Of a DNA stretch of 58,212 bases, positions 6,460 through 14,638 are shown piece after piece. Position 1 is the stretch's first letter. Each line of letters begins with the position of its first letter. A program made the translations under genes and the position numbers. Location of the stretch: positions 1 to 58,212 of the forward strand of contig JANYAR010000134.1 in the NCBI GenBank assembly GCA_025361185.1, written 5' to 3'. The stretch comes from Alphaproteobacteria bacterium (GTDB lineage Bacteria > Pseudomonadota > Alphaproteobacteria > Micropepsales > Micropepsaceae). Under the pieces are notes generated by a model. That model searched no databases. It was not told where the DNA came from and saw nothing but the letters and a program-made list of their open reading frames with translations.

Positions 6460-7407
6460 CTATTGCCCACCCAGCGTCGCGCTCATCCGGTCGGCGATTT
6501 CACCCTGCTGGCTGAGCAGCCTCCTGTCAGGACTCATCTGGTAGAGACCACGCAGATAAGCGACGTCATATTCTGTTATGGCGGTTACCTTCCGTTCGCA
6601 TCCTAGCGCCAGCATGTTCACGATGCTGAGCAGTGGCTGGCAGGTATCCAGGGAATTGAGCTGGGTTAGCGCCAGCATGGCAATATAATCGGCGAGCGGG
6701 CCAATCTCATATCTTACCAGCTTGCTGGGATCGGCGACGATTATGATGTGATAGAAGTCACTGCGCGCGCCGTCGCGTATGTGATTTCCTGTAACGCTGG
6801 CATAGGTGGCGTCGGGCAGATATATAGGGTCGCGGTTTGCTGCGCTGGTCTCGGGCATCGCAAAGGCGTTGAAATTTGACATTGCAATGCCGCCGCCCAA
6901 GCGCCGGGCGCTGTCGATCCTGCTCATTCCGTCCAGGTCTTTGGTCTGGGTTGTGTACCAGGCCTGGACGGGCCGGGTGACCGTCGCCAGTTTCTCTCTC
7001 GCGGCGCTGCTTTCGGCATAGCCCAGATAATCCGTCTCATTGGCGCGGACATTGTCCAACAGCGCCTGTGGCGTGGTGGTGAAGATAATCTCGATGTTCG
7101 GCGTGCAGGACTGCATGTCATTGACCGGGGCGCCCACCACCGCTGCGACATGCTTCACCCATCGCGTCACAAATTCGGCGACATCAGGCGACTGCCCCAC
7201 AGTGAGCGGACATACGCCATTCTCCCAGCGCGCGATCTTTCCCGTAAGCTGCGTGGGCGTGGCGAAGGATTTTACGAACTTTTCGAGCACCTCACGCGAT
7301 CTGGTTCCCGTCACCGTCACGCTTTCGGTGGGCGTGCGGGCAGGCTGCGCCCATGCCGCCAGGATTGAAGCCATCAGCACAGCGCAAACGGTGAATATCC
7401 GAACCAT
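6460..7407 (-). CDS. Secreted protein of unknown family, paralogue B
   Basis: A 315-residue paralogue of the downstream gene, with the same type of Sec signal peptide ending in AWA-QPA. The four shared cysteines are present but the CFTC pair is replaced by an unrelated loop (residues about 180-200, NFNAFAMPETSAANRD). Otherwise the two align without large gaps, including ARWENGVCPL, PNIEIIF, ETDYLGYAE and HIIIVADPS. The tandem copies, each with its own duplicated promoter, point to a local duplication of a whole transcription unit followed by divergence of one surface loop. Function unknown. Confidence 0.85.
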   Translation of the reverse strand: MVRIFTVCAVLMASILAAWAQPARTPTESVTVTGTRSREVLEKFVKSFATPTQLTGKIARWENGVCPLTVGQSPDVAEFVTRWVKHVAAVVGAPVNDMQSCTPNIEIIFTTTPQALLDNVRANETDYLGYAESSAAREKLATVTRPVQAWYTTQTKDLDGMSRIDSARRLGGGIAMSNFNAFAMPETSAANRDPIYLPDATYASVTGNHIRDGARSDFYHIIIVADPSKLVRYEIGPLADYIAMLALTQLNSLDTCQPLLSIVNMLALGCERKVTAITEYDVAYLRGLYQMSPDRRLLSQQGEIADRMSATLGGQ

Positions 7408-7486
7408 TTTCCACCCCTATCTTATGACGTGGATGCGGCGATCTGGTGATGTTATTCGAACGGGGACACTGGTGAAAGGTCTCCGC
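7408..7486 (-). promoter_or_regulatory. Duplicated leader and promoter, copy B
   Basis: Counterpart of 6278-6356 upstream of paralogue B. The -35-like TTCACC is at 7471-7476 and the -10-like TAACAT at 7449-7454 on the minus strand. It also abuts the start region of the divergent cupin gene. Confidence 0.5.
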
Positions 7487-7568
7487 AGGGATGGTGGCGG
7501 CAGACCCGATAGCCTTTTGCTTCTATCTGGACAAAGATATCCGATAGACCCATCCCGAGGGAGCCCCC

Positions 7569-7922
7569 ATGTCCAACCTCCAAGTCTTTGACTCCCAGGC
7601 CATGCCCTGGGAAGAACGCTTCATTCCGGAACTGGGCAAGGCGCTGTTCGCCAAGCGCTTCCTGGAAGACCCCGAAACCGGCGTCACTGTGCGGCTGGTG
7701 AAATATCCCGCCGGCTTCACCAATGCATGGCACACCCATCCCTGCGCCCACGGCATGTTCGTGCTGGAGGGCACGCTGGTCACCCATCAAGGATCATTCG
7801 GACCAGGCAATTTTGTCTGGTTTCCAGAAGGGATGAAAATGGAACATGGCGCAACGCAGGACACCGACGTGACCGTCCTGTTCCTCACCAACAAGAAATT
7901 CGAAATCCATTACGCGAAATAG
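7569..7922 (+). CDS. Single-domain cupin protein
   Basis: A 117-residue cupin starting MSNLQVFDSQ, preceded by GAGGGAG. Metal-binding residues are visible: AWHTHPCAHGMFVLEG (motif 1, several histidines, with the motif glutamate in LEG) and FPEGMKMEHG (motif 2). Proteins of this type include ChrR-like anti-sigma cupins and small dioxygenases; this one lacks an anti-sigma N-terminal domain. No signal peptide. It is followed 63 nt later by the exported esterase and may be co-transcribed. Substrate unknown. Confidence 0.85.
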   Translation: MSNLQVFDSQAMPWEERFIPELGKALFAKRFLEDPETGVTVRLVKYPAGFTNAWHTHPCAHGMFVLEGTLVTHQGSFGPGNFVWFPEGMKMEHGATQDTDVTVLFLTNKKFEIHYAK

Positions 7923-7985
7923 GCCCTGTCGTCAGATCGCGCCTTGCGACGACATGCCCACAAAACAAATACCGGGGAGAAAAAG

Positions 7986-9245
7986 ATGAAACATGTCCGT
8001 CTGACCCAGATGCTGGCGCCTGCCCTGGCCGCCCTGCTGCTCGCGCCCGCCAGCGCCCCCGCCGGTGCACAAGTGCCCGCAGGCGCGCCTTTGGGCGGGC
8101 TGGGCCAGCCGGGCCCGCAAATCCTGCGCGCCGATTACGCGCGCACCCGCGCCGTGATCTCGCCCATCATCCATCCCGACCGCCGGGTCACATTCCGCCT
8201 GAACGCGCCGGAGGCAATTGATGTGCGCCTCACCGGCCATATCATCGGCCCCAACGCCCATTGGCTATCCAAGGACCGCTCTTTGCCCATGACCAAGGGC
8301 GCGGACGGCTTCTGGAGCATTACACTGGGTCCGCTTGCGCCTGACATATATGACTATGGCTATACCGTGGACGGCGTGGCGGCGTCCGATCCCGGCAACC
8401 GCCTGAACCTGGTGGAAGTGCCGGGAGATACGCCCGCCTATTATGACGTGCACCCCGTGCCGCACGGCGATGTCCATATGATCGTCTATCAATCCAAGGC
8501 GATCGGATCGGCCCGCACGCTGCGCGTCTATACGCCGCCCGGTTACGAGACGGGCAAACAGCTTTATCCGGTTCTGTATCTGATGCATGGCGGCAATTGC
8601 TGCGAATATAGCTGGATGGAACAGGCCCGCGCCAACCTCATCCTGGACAACCTGATCGCCGAACATAAGGCGCTCCCGATGATCGTGGTGATGGCGCTGG
8701 GCGCGCGCTCCGGCCCCAGCGAAGCGCTGGAACCGGTGCCGTCGCAGATGGACGACTTCAAGCCGCCGGCGGGGCGCCAGACCAACTATGATCCGGGCAA
8801 CCTGTTCGAGAGGGATTTGCTCACCGGCATCATTCCCTTTGTCGAACAGCGCTTCCGCGCCCTGCCCGATGCCGACCACCGCGCCTTGTCCGGCCTGTCG
8901 CAGGGCGGCATCCAGACCGTCACCATCGGCCTGCGCCACAGCGATGTTTTTCACTGGCTGGTGCCGATGAGCGCGGGCGCGGAAAATCAGGGCGACGATC
9001 AGTTCGTGGAGGTGTCCCGCGACGTGGTCGAGCACCCCGAAGCGCTGAAGAAAAACCTCAAGCTGCTGCATTTCGTGGTGGGCGACCAGGACGTCCTGCA
9101 CGAGGCCGACAAAAGGCTGGCGGCGTTGTTAACCGCCCATGGCGTCAAGCTCACCTTCCAGCCGGTGCCGGGCATGCACGAATACAAGGTCTGGCGGCAG
9201 GGTTTGCATGACACGGCCCCGCTTCTGTTCAGGTCCGTGAAATAA
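7986..9245 (+). CDS. Exported esterase of the enterochelin-esterase / esterase D family
   Basis: I start at ATG 7986 (MKHVRLTQML), which has GGGGAGA upstream and opens a signal peptide with cleavage likely near GAQ; 419 residues. Residues about 60-150 form an early-set/CBM48-like beta domain (VTFRLNAPEA, GFWSITLGPL). The alpha/beta-hydrolase domain (PF00756 type) follows, with VLYLMHGGNC, the nucleophile serine in GLSQGG, an aspartate in VVGDQD and a C-terminal histidine in GMHEYKVWR. Relatives hydrolyse siderophore esters or feruloyl/acetyl groups on plant polysaccharide; the export signal favours the latter, as inference. Confidence 0.88.
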   Translation: MKHVRLTQMLAPALAALLLAPASAPAGAQVPAGAPLGGLGQPGPQILRADYARTRAVISPIIHPDRRVTFRLNAPEAIDVRLTGHIIGPNAHWLSKDRSLPMTKGADGFWSITLGPLAPDIYDYGYTVDGVAASDPGNRLNLVEVPGDTPAYYDVHPVPHGDVHMIVYQSKAIGSARTLRVYTPPGYETGKQLYPVLYLMHGGNCCEYSWMEQARANLILDNLIAEHKALPMIVVMALGARSGPSEALEPVPSQMDDFKPPAGRQTNYDPGNLFERDLLTGIIPFVEQRFRALPDADHRALSGLSQGGIQTVTIGLRHSDVFHWLVPMSAGAENQGDDQFVEVSRDVVEHPEALKKNLKLLHFVVGDQDVLHEADKRLAALLTAHGVKLTFQPVPGMHEYKVWRQGLHDTAPLLFRSVK

Positions 9246-9295
9246 CACGGGCTTGTAACGCCTCGGCGGGCGCAAATTTGTTTTCAATTGAAAGT

Positions 9296-9315
9296 AATTT
9301 GGAAGTTTCCAAATT
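9296..9315. promoter_or_regulatory. Perfect AT-rich palindrome, candidate operator
   Basis: AATTTGGAA-GT-TTCCAAATT is a perfect 9-bp inverted repeat in an AT-rich island between the esterase stop and the next small gene. Its symmetry and position suggest a dimeric repressor site, but no regulator gene is adjacent. It has no T-run, so it is not a convincing terminator. Confidence 0.35.
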
Positions 9316-9389
9316 TTAGGGATCGCGTACGCACTTTGAAAATATCTGCGCGCTTAATGTAGCAGCGGCTGGGGAATATTCTGCTGGCC

Positions 9390-9788
9390 TTGCACCCCTA
9401 CCCTGATGCGGAGCGCCCGATAGTGAGCATTTCCCTGGATCGCGCCGAGACGCCTACGAAAGGCGAACAGGCGCGCCCGGGCTGGTGGCCGCTGGATTGT
9501 CTTCGTTCCCTGGGACGCGCCGCCAGCATTGCGGCCGGCGGGTCTCCTGATTTGCAATGGCATGCCGACTATCGCGGCTTTGGCATATTCACCACCAGCC
9601 AGGATGGAGTCTTTTGCGCGCGCATCATCCATGGCAGCGGCCAGGCTGTTCAGACCGGCGAGCAACTGAGGCGCTATATCGATGCCGCCAGGTTCGAAAG
9701 CCGGGAAGAAGCAGCGCTGCACGCCCGGTTCGTGATTGCGTCGGGCGCCCTCAATCACCTTGTTCGCAGCGCCGCAGCGGGCGGCTAG
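9390..9788 (+). CDS. Small hypothetical protein, 132 aa
   Basis: The frame opens with TTG 9390; a GTG at 9423 is an alternative. The middle reads like a folded domain: WHADYRGFGIFTTSQDGVFCARI, and the end (SREEAALHARFVIASGALNHL) resembles the helical tail of small alphaproteobacterial proteins of unknown role. No signal peptide. Ribosome-binding sequence is weak. An opposite-strand frame covers almost the same bases, but this one has the more protein-like composition. Confidence 0.5.
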   Translation: MHPYPDAERPIVSISLDRAETPTKGEQARPGWWPLDCLRSLGRAASIAAGGSPDLQWHADYRGFGIFTTSQDGVFCARIIHGSGQAVQTGEQLRRYIDAARFESREEAALHARFVIASGALNHLVRSAAAGG

Positions 9789-9824
9789 CCCGGCCGTTCC
9801 GTTGCAATTTTCCAGCCGGGTGCG

Positions 9825-10227
9825 TCAGTTCCCGCTGTTCAAGCTGCGATATTTCTCAGAGGCCACAATCGTTTTTCCGTCGGCGCCCATGTCCAGACCT
9901 TGGGCATGCAGCGCATCCCATCGCCGATTGGTCAGGCATACTTTGGGGCCCGGCAGCCTGGAATTCGGTCTGAGGCTGCGGCGGCCGGCAAGTGGTTGAG
10001 TCCGGATCGTTCGGATCTTTTTCGACTCCCGACAGGCTGGGCAGCGCGGGACTCACGCTCGTCTGCAGCTGCGCCAGGGCCGGCACCGGCAGAAGCAAAA
10101 GGCAAACGGCGCCCCACAATAAAGTGGAGCGCCGCCTTATAATTCTAAGCGCGGGATTTTGCGGCGTGAGCAGGAGCGCCAAGCGATGTGTACAAGACGT
10201 ACACGAGTGATGGCGCGACGAACTCAC
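9825..10227 (-). pseudogene. Small secreted protein interrupted by a frameshift
   Basis: The 5' part encodes a hydrophobic signal segment (LLWGAVCLLLLPVPALAQ) and a mature start ending CRPPQPQT. In that frame the sequence then becomes atypical. One base away, the same strand continues NSRLPGPKVCLTNRRWDAL and on to a stop at 9825-9827. The joined product matches a common alphaproteobacterial pattern I know, a short secreted protein ending in a CK/R...GSRLxxKKVCxTxxxW motif. One extra base near 9961 explains the break. Either the gene is dead or this is a sequencing error. The true start is uncertain: 10227 is the longest option. Confidence 0.6.
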
Positions 10228-10243
10228 GACGCAAAAGACCCGC

Positions 10244-11917
10244 TTAGATGGTGACGTTACCCGTTTTGGCCGCCTTGACCAGATGATCGGCGCAGCGATA
10301 GGCCAGCGCCGAGATGGTCATGGTGGGATGGTTGCGTCCGCCGGTGACAAAGCTGGAGCCATCGACCACGAACAGGTTGGGCACGTCATGGGCGCGGTGA
10401 TATTTGTTCACCACCGATGACTTGGGATCATTGCCCATCCGGCAAGTGCCGCGGGCATGCGCTCCGCCCTTGGAGTCGTTGACTCCATCGGCCCAGACTT
10501 GCGTGGCGCCAGCCGCCTTCAGGATGTCCACCGAGCGATCGATGAAGAACTGCATCCCCTTGAAGTCATTCTCATGGCTGGTGCTGGTGATGCGCATCGC
10601 CGGAAGGCCCCAGGCGTCCTTCATCTCCGGGTCCAGGTCTACCGTGTTGGTCTCGACCGGCAGCTGAGAAATGAAGTTCACCATCGTCAGCCGGCGGTTG
10701 GCCTGCTCGATCAACGCCTTCTTGTAGCCGGTGCCCCAGCTTGGCGCGCCATGCGGGCCGCTGAGCCCATATTGCATGGGCGACATCTGGCCGCGCGCCG
10801 TCATACGGCCGCCGCCGTAGAAGCCACGGGCCTTCACGTCATTGGGCACATAGGACAGAACCGCCGCGCCCGTGACCGCACCCTTGTACTCGTTGAGCGG
10901 ATCGGTGAAGAGGCCCGAAGCGCCGCCGCCATTGCCGGTCATCAGATACTTGCCGACGATGCCGCTGGAATTGGCCAGGCCTTGCTGGAAGCGGTTGGAC
11001 TTGGACAACAGCAGCAGACGCGGAGTTTCCGTGCCATTGGCCGACAGCACCACGCATTTGGCCTTTTGGAAGACCTCCTGGTCGTTGTTGGCCTTGTCGA
11101 AATACGTCACGCCGGTGGCACGGCCACTATTATCGACAGTGATCTCGCGCACATAGGAATGAACACGGATCTCACAATTGCCGGTCGCCACCGCGATGGG
11201 CAACAGCGACACCGCGGAAGACGAGCGCGCCTTCACCTGACAGCCATAGCCGGAGCAGGCGCCGCAATTGATGCAGCCACTGCGCCCGTTATAGGGCTCG
11301 GTGATGATGGCGGCGACATTGGGCGTCACCACCAGGTTGAGCTTCGCCGCCGCCTTCTGGATCAGCGCGCCGGAGCTTTTCAGTGGCAGCGGCCTGCACG
11401 GATAGGGCTTGGACATGGGCGCGATCAGCGGGGTTTTGATGTTGGGACCCGAAATGCCGATCTCCCATTCCGCCTGAGTGTAATAAGGCTCAATCTCCTC
11501 ATAGCTGACCGGCCAGTCGGCAATGCCGGTGCCTTTCATGGTGCCGAACTTGCTGGCTTCATTGAATTCGTAAGGCAGGTGCCGCCAGCTCGACGCGCCA
11601 TAGGTGACGGTACCGCCGCCGACCACACAGCCATAGGTATGACCGCCGGTCACCGCCTTTTCATTGACGTTGCGGCGGAAGGTGTTGCGATGCTTTTTGG
11701 GATCGCTGATCAGCACATCCTCTTCCGCCGGGAAGCGGTTGATCAACTCGTCCTTGTTGTAATCCTGCTCATGGCCATAGGCGCCCCAGGCACCCTGCTC
11801 CATGACCACGACCGAGAAGCCGGCCTGCGCCAGCTGCTTGGCCATCACGCCGCCGGCCGCGCCGGAGCCGATGATCACGAAATCCACTTCCTCGGAGGGC
11901 TTGAACTTTTTCATCAC
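10244..11917 (-). CDS. GMC-family FAD oxidoreductase, gluconate/glucose dehydrogenase large subunit type
   Basis: 557 residues. The N-terminus has the FAD Rossmann motif (VIIGSGAAGG, about 14-23), and the C-terminus the family end with GTCRMG and NHPTMTISALA. Four cysteines at 215, 218, 221 and 226 match the cysteine cluster of FAD-dependent glucose and gluconate dehydrogenase large subunits, where it can hold an iron-sulfur cluster. There is no signal peptide. Its start overlaps by 4 nt the stop of the small-subunit gene, whose Tat signal probably carries both across the membrane. No cytochrome c subunit is encoded next to it, so the electron acceptor is unknown. Substrate is not determinable; sugars or polyols are likely. 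Confidence 0.9.
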   Translation of the reverse strand: MMKKFKPSEEVDFVIIGSGAAGGVMAKQLAQAGFSVVVMEQGAWGAYGHEQDYNKDELINRFPAEEDVLISDPKKHRNTFRRNVNEKAVTGGHTYGCVVGGGTVTYGASSWRHLPYEFNEASKFGTMKGTGIADWPVSYEEIEPYYTQAEWEIGISGPNIKTPLIAPMSKPYPCRPLPLKSSGALIQKAAAKLNLVVTPNVAAIITEPYNGRSGCINCGACSGYGCQVKARSSSAVSLLPIAVATGNCEIRVHSYVREITVDNSGRATGVTYFDKANNDQEVFQKAKCVVLSANGTETPRLLLLSKSNRFQQGLANSSGIVGKYLMTGNGGGASGLFTDPLNEYKGAVTGAAVLSYVPNDVKARGFYGGGRMTARGQMSPMQYGLSGPHGAPSWGTGYKKALIEQANRRLTMVNFISQLPVETNTVDLDPEMKDAWGLPAMRITSTSHENDFKGMQFFIDRSVDILKAAGATQVWADGVNDSKGGAHARGTCRMGNDPKSSVVNKYHRAHDVPNLFVVDGSSFVTGGRNHPTMTISALAYRCADHLVKAAKTGNVTI

Positions 11918-12456
11918 CAGGTTCCCTCTGCTTTGTCATAAGCGCCGAACGGGGCGCGGAAATTGAGGCTGTCGTCATAGCCGATCTGGCTCCAGCCGAC
12001 TTTCTTGTAGTTGCCGCCATGCTGGGGCGCGGCGAACATACCCATGATGGTGTGGTCGCGCACCGTGCGGAAGAACGGCGTCTTCTCGATCGCCGTCAGA
12101 ACCTGAATCTGCCGGTCGGCGGACAGGGTGGCGAGGGGTCTGCCGTCGGTATGGCTGGAAAGTTCTGCCAGGCCCTTGGCATAGATGTCCTGCTTGTCCT
12201 GAGCAAAAGTCACCAACGCCGTGTCGATGAAATAGATCACCTGGGCCTCGCGCGCGCCGGGCGTGTCGGTGGTGGGATAGATCTGGGCCGCCATGGCATC
12301 CACCTCACCCGCTTGCTCGCGGGTGAAATAGGTGAAGGCGCCCATCGCCTGGGCTTTTTCCGCCGCCGCGACTTCGGCCGGCCAGTTGGCCGCAAGCCAT
12401 GCCGCGCTGCTCGCCGAGAAGGATTTGAGAAGGAAGTTTCGTCTGCTGTCACTCAT
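11914..12456 (-). CDS. Gluconate 2-dehydrogenase subunit 3-like protein (Tat-exported small subunit)
   Basis: A 180-residue protein starting MSDSRRNFLLKSF, a twin-arginine signal followed by a hydrophobic segment and AEVAAAE. The rest matches the gluconate 2-dehydrogenase subunit 3 family: FTREQAGEVDAMAAQIYPTT near residue 43, and the terminal GWSQIGYD. Family members act as hitch-hiker chaperones that take the leaderless flavoprotein to the periplasm. AGGAG precedes the ATG. It overlaps both neighbours by 4 nt (ATGA), so the three genes of this operon are translationally coupled. Confidence 0.9.
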   Translation of the reverse strand: MSDSRRNFLLKSFSASSAAWLAANWPAEVAAAEKAQAMGAFTYFTREQAGEVDAMAAQIYPTTDTPGAREAQVIYFIDTALVTFAQDKQDIYAKGLAELSSHTDGRPLATLSADRQIQVLTAIEKTPFFRTVRDHTIMGMFAAPQHGGNYKKVGWSQIGYDDSLNFRAPFGAYDKAEGTW

Positions 12457-13469
12457 GACCGCTTCTCCTTTGAAGCTGATTGTTTCAGATACCGGGTAAT
12501 GCCGCGCGGCGCGACATTCACCGCGCCATACATGTTGCCGTTGGGGGCAATGACGACGCCCTCGCCTGCCTGCTCGTCGGGCACGAAGGCTTCCGCCTTG
12601 GCGCTGGAAATGCTGCCGATCCACACGCCCTTCTTCCAGCCGGGATGGAGAACTTCCGTTGAATCGGCGTCGATGGCATAGAGCCTGTCGCCGGTGATAT
12701 AGAATCCGCTGGGGCGGCCGAACTGTTTCCACTCGACCAGAAACTTGCCGTCCTGGTCGAAAATCTGGATGCGGTTGTTGACCCGGTCGGCGACATAGAG
12801 CCGCCCCTTGGCGTCCAGCGCCAGCGCGTGCGGATTGTTGAACTCGCTTTGTCCCGCACCGGCTTTGCCCCACTGCTTGAGGAACTTGCCGTGGGAATCG
12901 AATTTCATCACCCGCATTTCCAGGCCCGGCGGAATGACGGGCGCAATCGGCGTATGGCCGTCGGTGACGAAGATGTCGCCACTCGGCGTGGTGATCACAT
13001 CGCTGGGTGACTGGAAGTGGCTGCCGTCGTTGCCGCGCTGGCCCGCGGTACCCAGCTGCATCAGAACCTTGCCGTCGGGCGACAGCTCGGTCACCTGCAG
13101 GCCCTTGGTTCCATCCTTGCTGATGGCGCCGTCGGTGACCCAGACATTGCCGTGACGGTCGACATGCAAGCCGTGCGGAAATACGAACAGGCCGGCGCCG
13201 ATGCTTTTGACCGGTTTGCCGGTGGCCATGTCGAGCTGAACGATGGGGGCAAGGTCCGAACCGTCGCAGCTGTTGGCGCCGCAGCGATTGATCGCCCAGA
13301 TCTCGCCATGTGGACCGCGCTCAATCCCGGCGCTCGATCCCCAAGAACCTGAAGGCGGGCTCGCCCATTGATGCTCGGGCGCGCCATAGGGACTGGGAAT
13401 CGCATCCTGCGCCAATGCCGCGAAGGGAATGCAGACCAGTGCCAGCGCCAAACCAAATTTCACGTACAA
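12453..13469 (-). CDS. Secreted NHL-repeat beta-propeller protein
   Basis: 338 residues with a signal peptide (FGLALALVCIPFAALAQ). The mature part is a series of NHL-type blades, each with the pattern F..P..v....G.iyvtD: GLHVDRHGNVWVTDG, SDVITTPSGDIFVTDG, ALALDAKGRLYVADRVNNRIQIFD. Similar to bacterial peptidylglycine-lyase-like and SMP-30-like propellers, but no catalytic residues can be assigned. It is the first gene of the operon with the GMC dehydrogenase and could be an accessory or lactonase-like partner. One CGANSC pair may form a disulfide. Confidence 0.85.
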   Translation of the reverse strand: MYVKFGLALALVCIPFAALAQDAIPSPYGAPEHQWASPPSGSWGSSAGIERGPHGEIWAINRCGANSCDGSDLAPIVQLDMATGKPVKSIGAGLFVFPHGLHVDRHGNVWVTDGAISKDGTKGLQVTELSPDGKVLMQLGTAGQRGNDGSHFQSPSDVITTPSGDIFVTDGHTPIAPVIPPGLEMRVMKFDSHGKFLKQWGKAGAGQSEFNNPHALALDAKGRLYVADRVNNRIQIFDQDGKFLVEWKQFGRPSGFYITGDRLYAIDADSTEVLHPGWKKGVWIGSISSAKAEAFVPDEQAGEGVVIAPNGNMYGAVNVAPRGITRYLKQSASKEKRS

Positions 13470-13590
13470 ATCCTTCCCCGGCGGGCCGATTCCAGCCCCT
13501 TTTGAGAGACGCTATCCCCCGGCCCCCGGCACGTCAAAGGCGCAACGAATGCGAAAAGTTCTTATCTGATGTTGCATCGCAGCATGCTTA

Positions 13591-13618
13591 TTGCCGGGCT
13601 CAATTCTTACGCTATGGT
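13591..13618 (+). promoter_or_regulatory. Candidate promoter of the denD-like operon
   Basis: TTGCCG (13591-13596), 16-bp spacer, TATGGT (13613-13618), 30 nt before the ATG at 13649. It lies in the 179-bp gap between divergent operons. Pattern match only. Confidence 0.35.
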
Positions 13619-13648
13619 CGCGCCCGCAAATCACGCAAAAGAGACGTC

Positions 13649-14638
13649 ATGAAAATTCTGGTCACCGGATCGGCTGGCATGATCGGCCGCAAGCTGGTCG
13701 AGCGCCTGGTCGCGGACAAAGTGCTGGGCGGCAAGCCCATTCAAAGCCTGACCCTGGTGGATGTGGTGGAATCTCCCATCCCTGAGGGTTCGCCCAAGGA
13801 TACCAGGCCCATCGTCGCCGATTTTTCCGAGAAAGGCGTGGCCGCGACCCTGATCCTGGAGCGGCCCGACGTGATCTTCCATCTCGCCGCCATCGTCTCG
13901 GGCGACGCCGAAGCCAATTTCGAGAAAGGCTACAAGATCAATTTCAACGGCAGCTGGGCGCTGTTCGAAGCCATCCGCCAGGAGCGGGAGAAGGATGGCG
14001 AGAAGAGCAGCTACAAGCCGCGCTTTGTTTTCGCCTCGAGCTTGGCGGTGATCGGACCGCCCTTCCCCGATCCTGTTCCCGATTCCCTGGCCACCACGCC
14101 GACCACCAGCTACGGCACCCAGAAAGCGATGACCGAGCTTCTGCTGGCCGATTACAGCCGCAAGGGCTATCTGGACGGCGTGGGCGTGCGCTTGCCCACC
14201 ATCTGCATCCGCCCCGGCAAACCCAACAAAGCGGCGTCGAGCTTTTTCTCCGGCATCCTGCGCGAGCCGCTGGCGGGCCAGGAAGCGCCGCTGCCGGTGG
14301 GCGATGATGTGCGCCACTGGTTTGCCAGCCCGCGCGCCGCCGTCAGCTTCTTTATCACCGCCGCCACCCTCGACACCGCGCCGCTGGGACCGCGCCGCTC
14401 CATGACCATGCCGGGCGTTTCCGCCACGGTGGGCGAAGAGATCGAAGCCTTGCGCAGAGCCGCCGGCGATAAAGCCGTGGCCTTGATCAAGCGCATTGAT
14501 GATCCCTTCGTCGCCAAGATCGTGCAAGGATGGGCCGGACGCTATGACCCGAAGCTTGCCACCAGCATGGGGTTCAAAGCGGAAAAGAATTTCGACGAGA
14601 TCATCAAGGTCTATCAAGAAGACGAGATGGGCAAATGA
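13649..14638 (+). CDS. denD: NAD-dependent epimerase/dehydratase, D-erythronate dehydrogenase type
   Basis: I start at ATG 13649 (MKILVTGSAG); the open frame runs further up but without a start of its own. 329 residues, an extended short-chain dehydrogenase with the NAD motif GSAGMIG (7-13) and the catalytic YGTQK (Tyr-x3-Lys). Sequence features such as FHLAAIVSG, VRLPTICIRPG and NKAASSFF match the DenD family, which oxidises D-erythronate to 2-oxo-tetronate. The other tetronate catabolism genes (OtnK, OtnC, OtnI) are not in the window, so the substrate may differ. It overlaps the HAD gene by 4 nt. Confidence 0.8.
   Translation: MKILVTGSAGMIGRKLVERLVADKVLGGKPIQSLTLVDVVESPIPEGSPKDTRPIVADFSEKGVAATLILERPDVIFHLAAIVSGDAEANFEKGYKINFNGSWALFEAIRQEREKDGEKSSYKPRFVFASSLAVIGPPFPDPVPDSLATTPTTSYGTQKAMTELLLADYSRKGYLDGVGVRLPTICIRPGKPNKAASSFFSGILREPLAGQEAPLPVGDDVRHWFASPRAAVSFFITAATLDTAPLGPRRSMTMPGVSATVGEEIEALRRAAGDKAVALIKRIDDPFVAKIVQGWAGRYDPKLATSMGFKAEKNFDEIIKVYQEDEMGK

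Noticed and set aside
10457..11941. 494-codon plus-strand frame over the GMC gene
   Set aside because: The minus-strand GMC protein has clear motifs; this frame has none.
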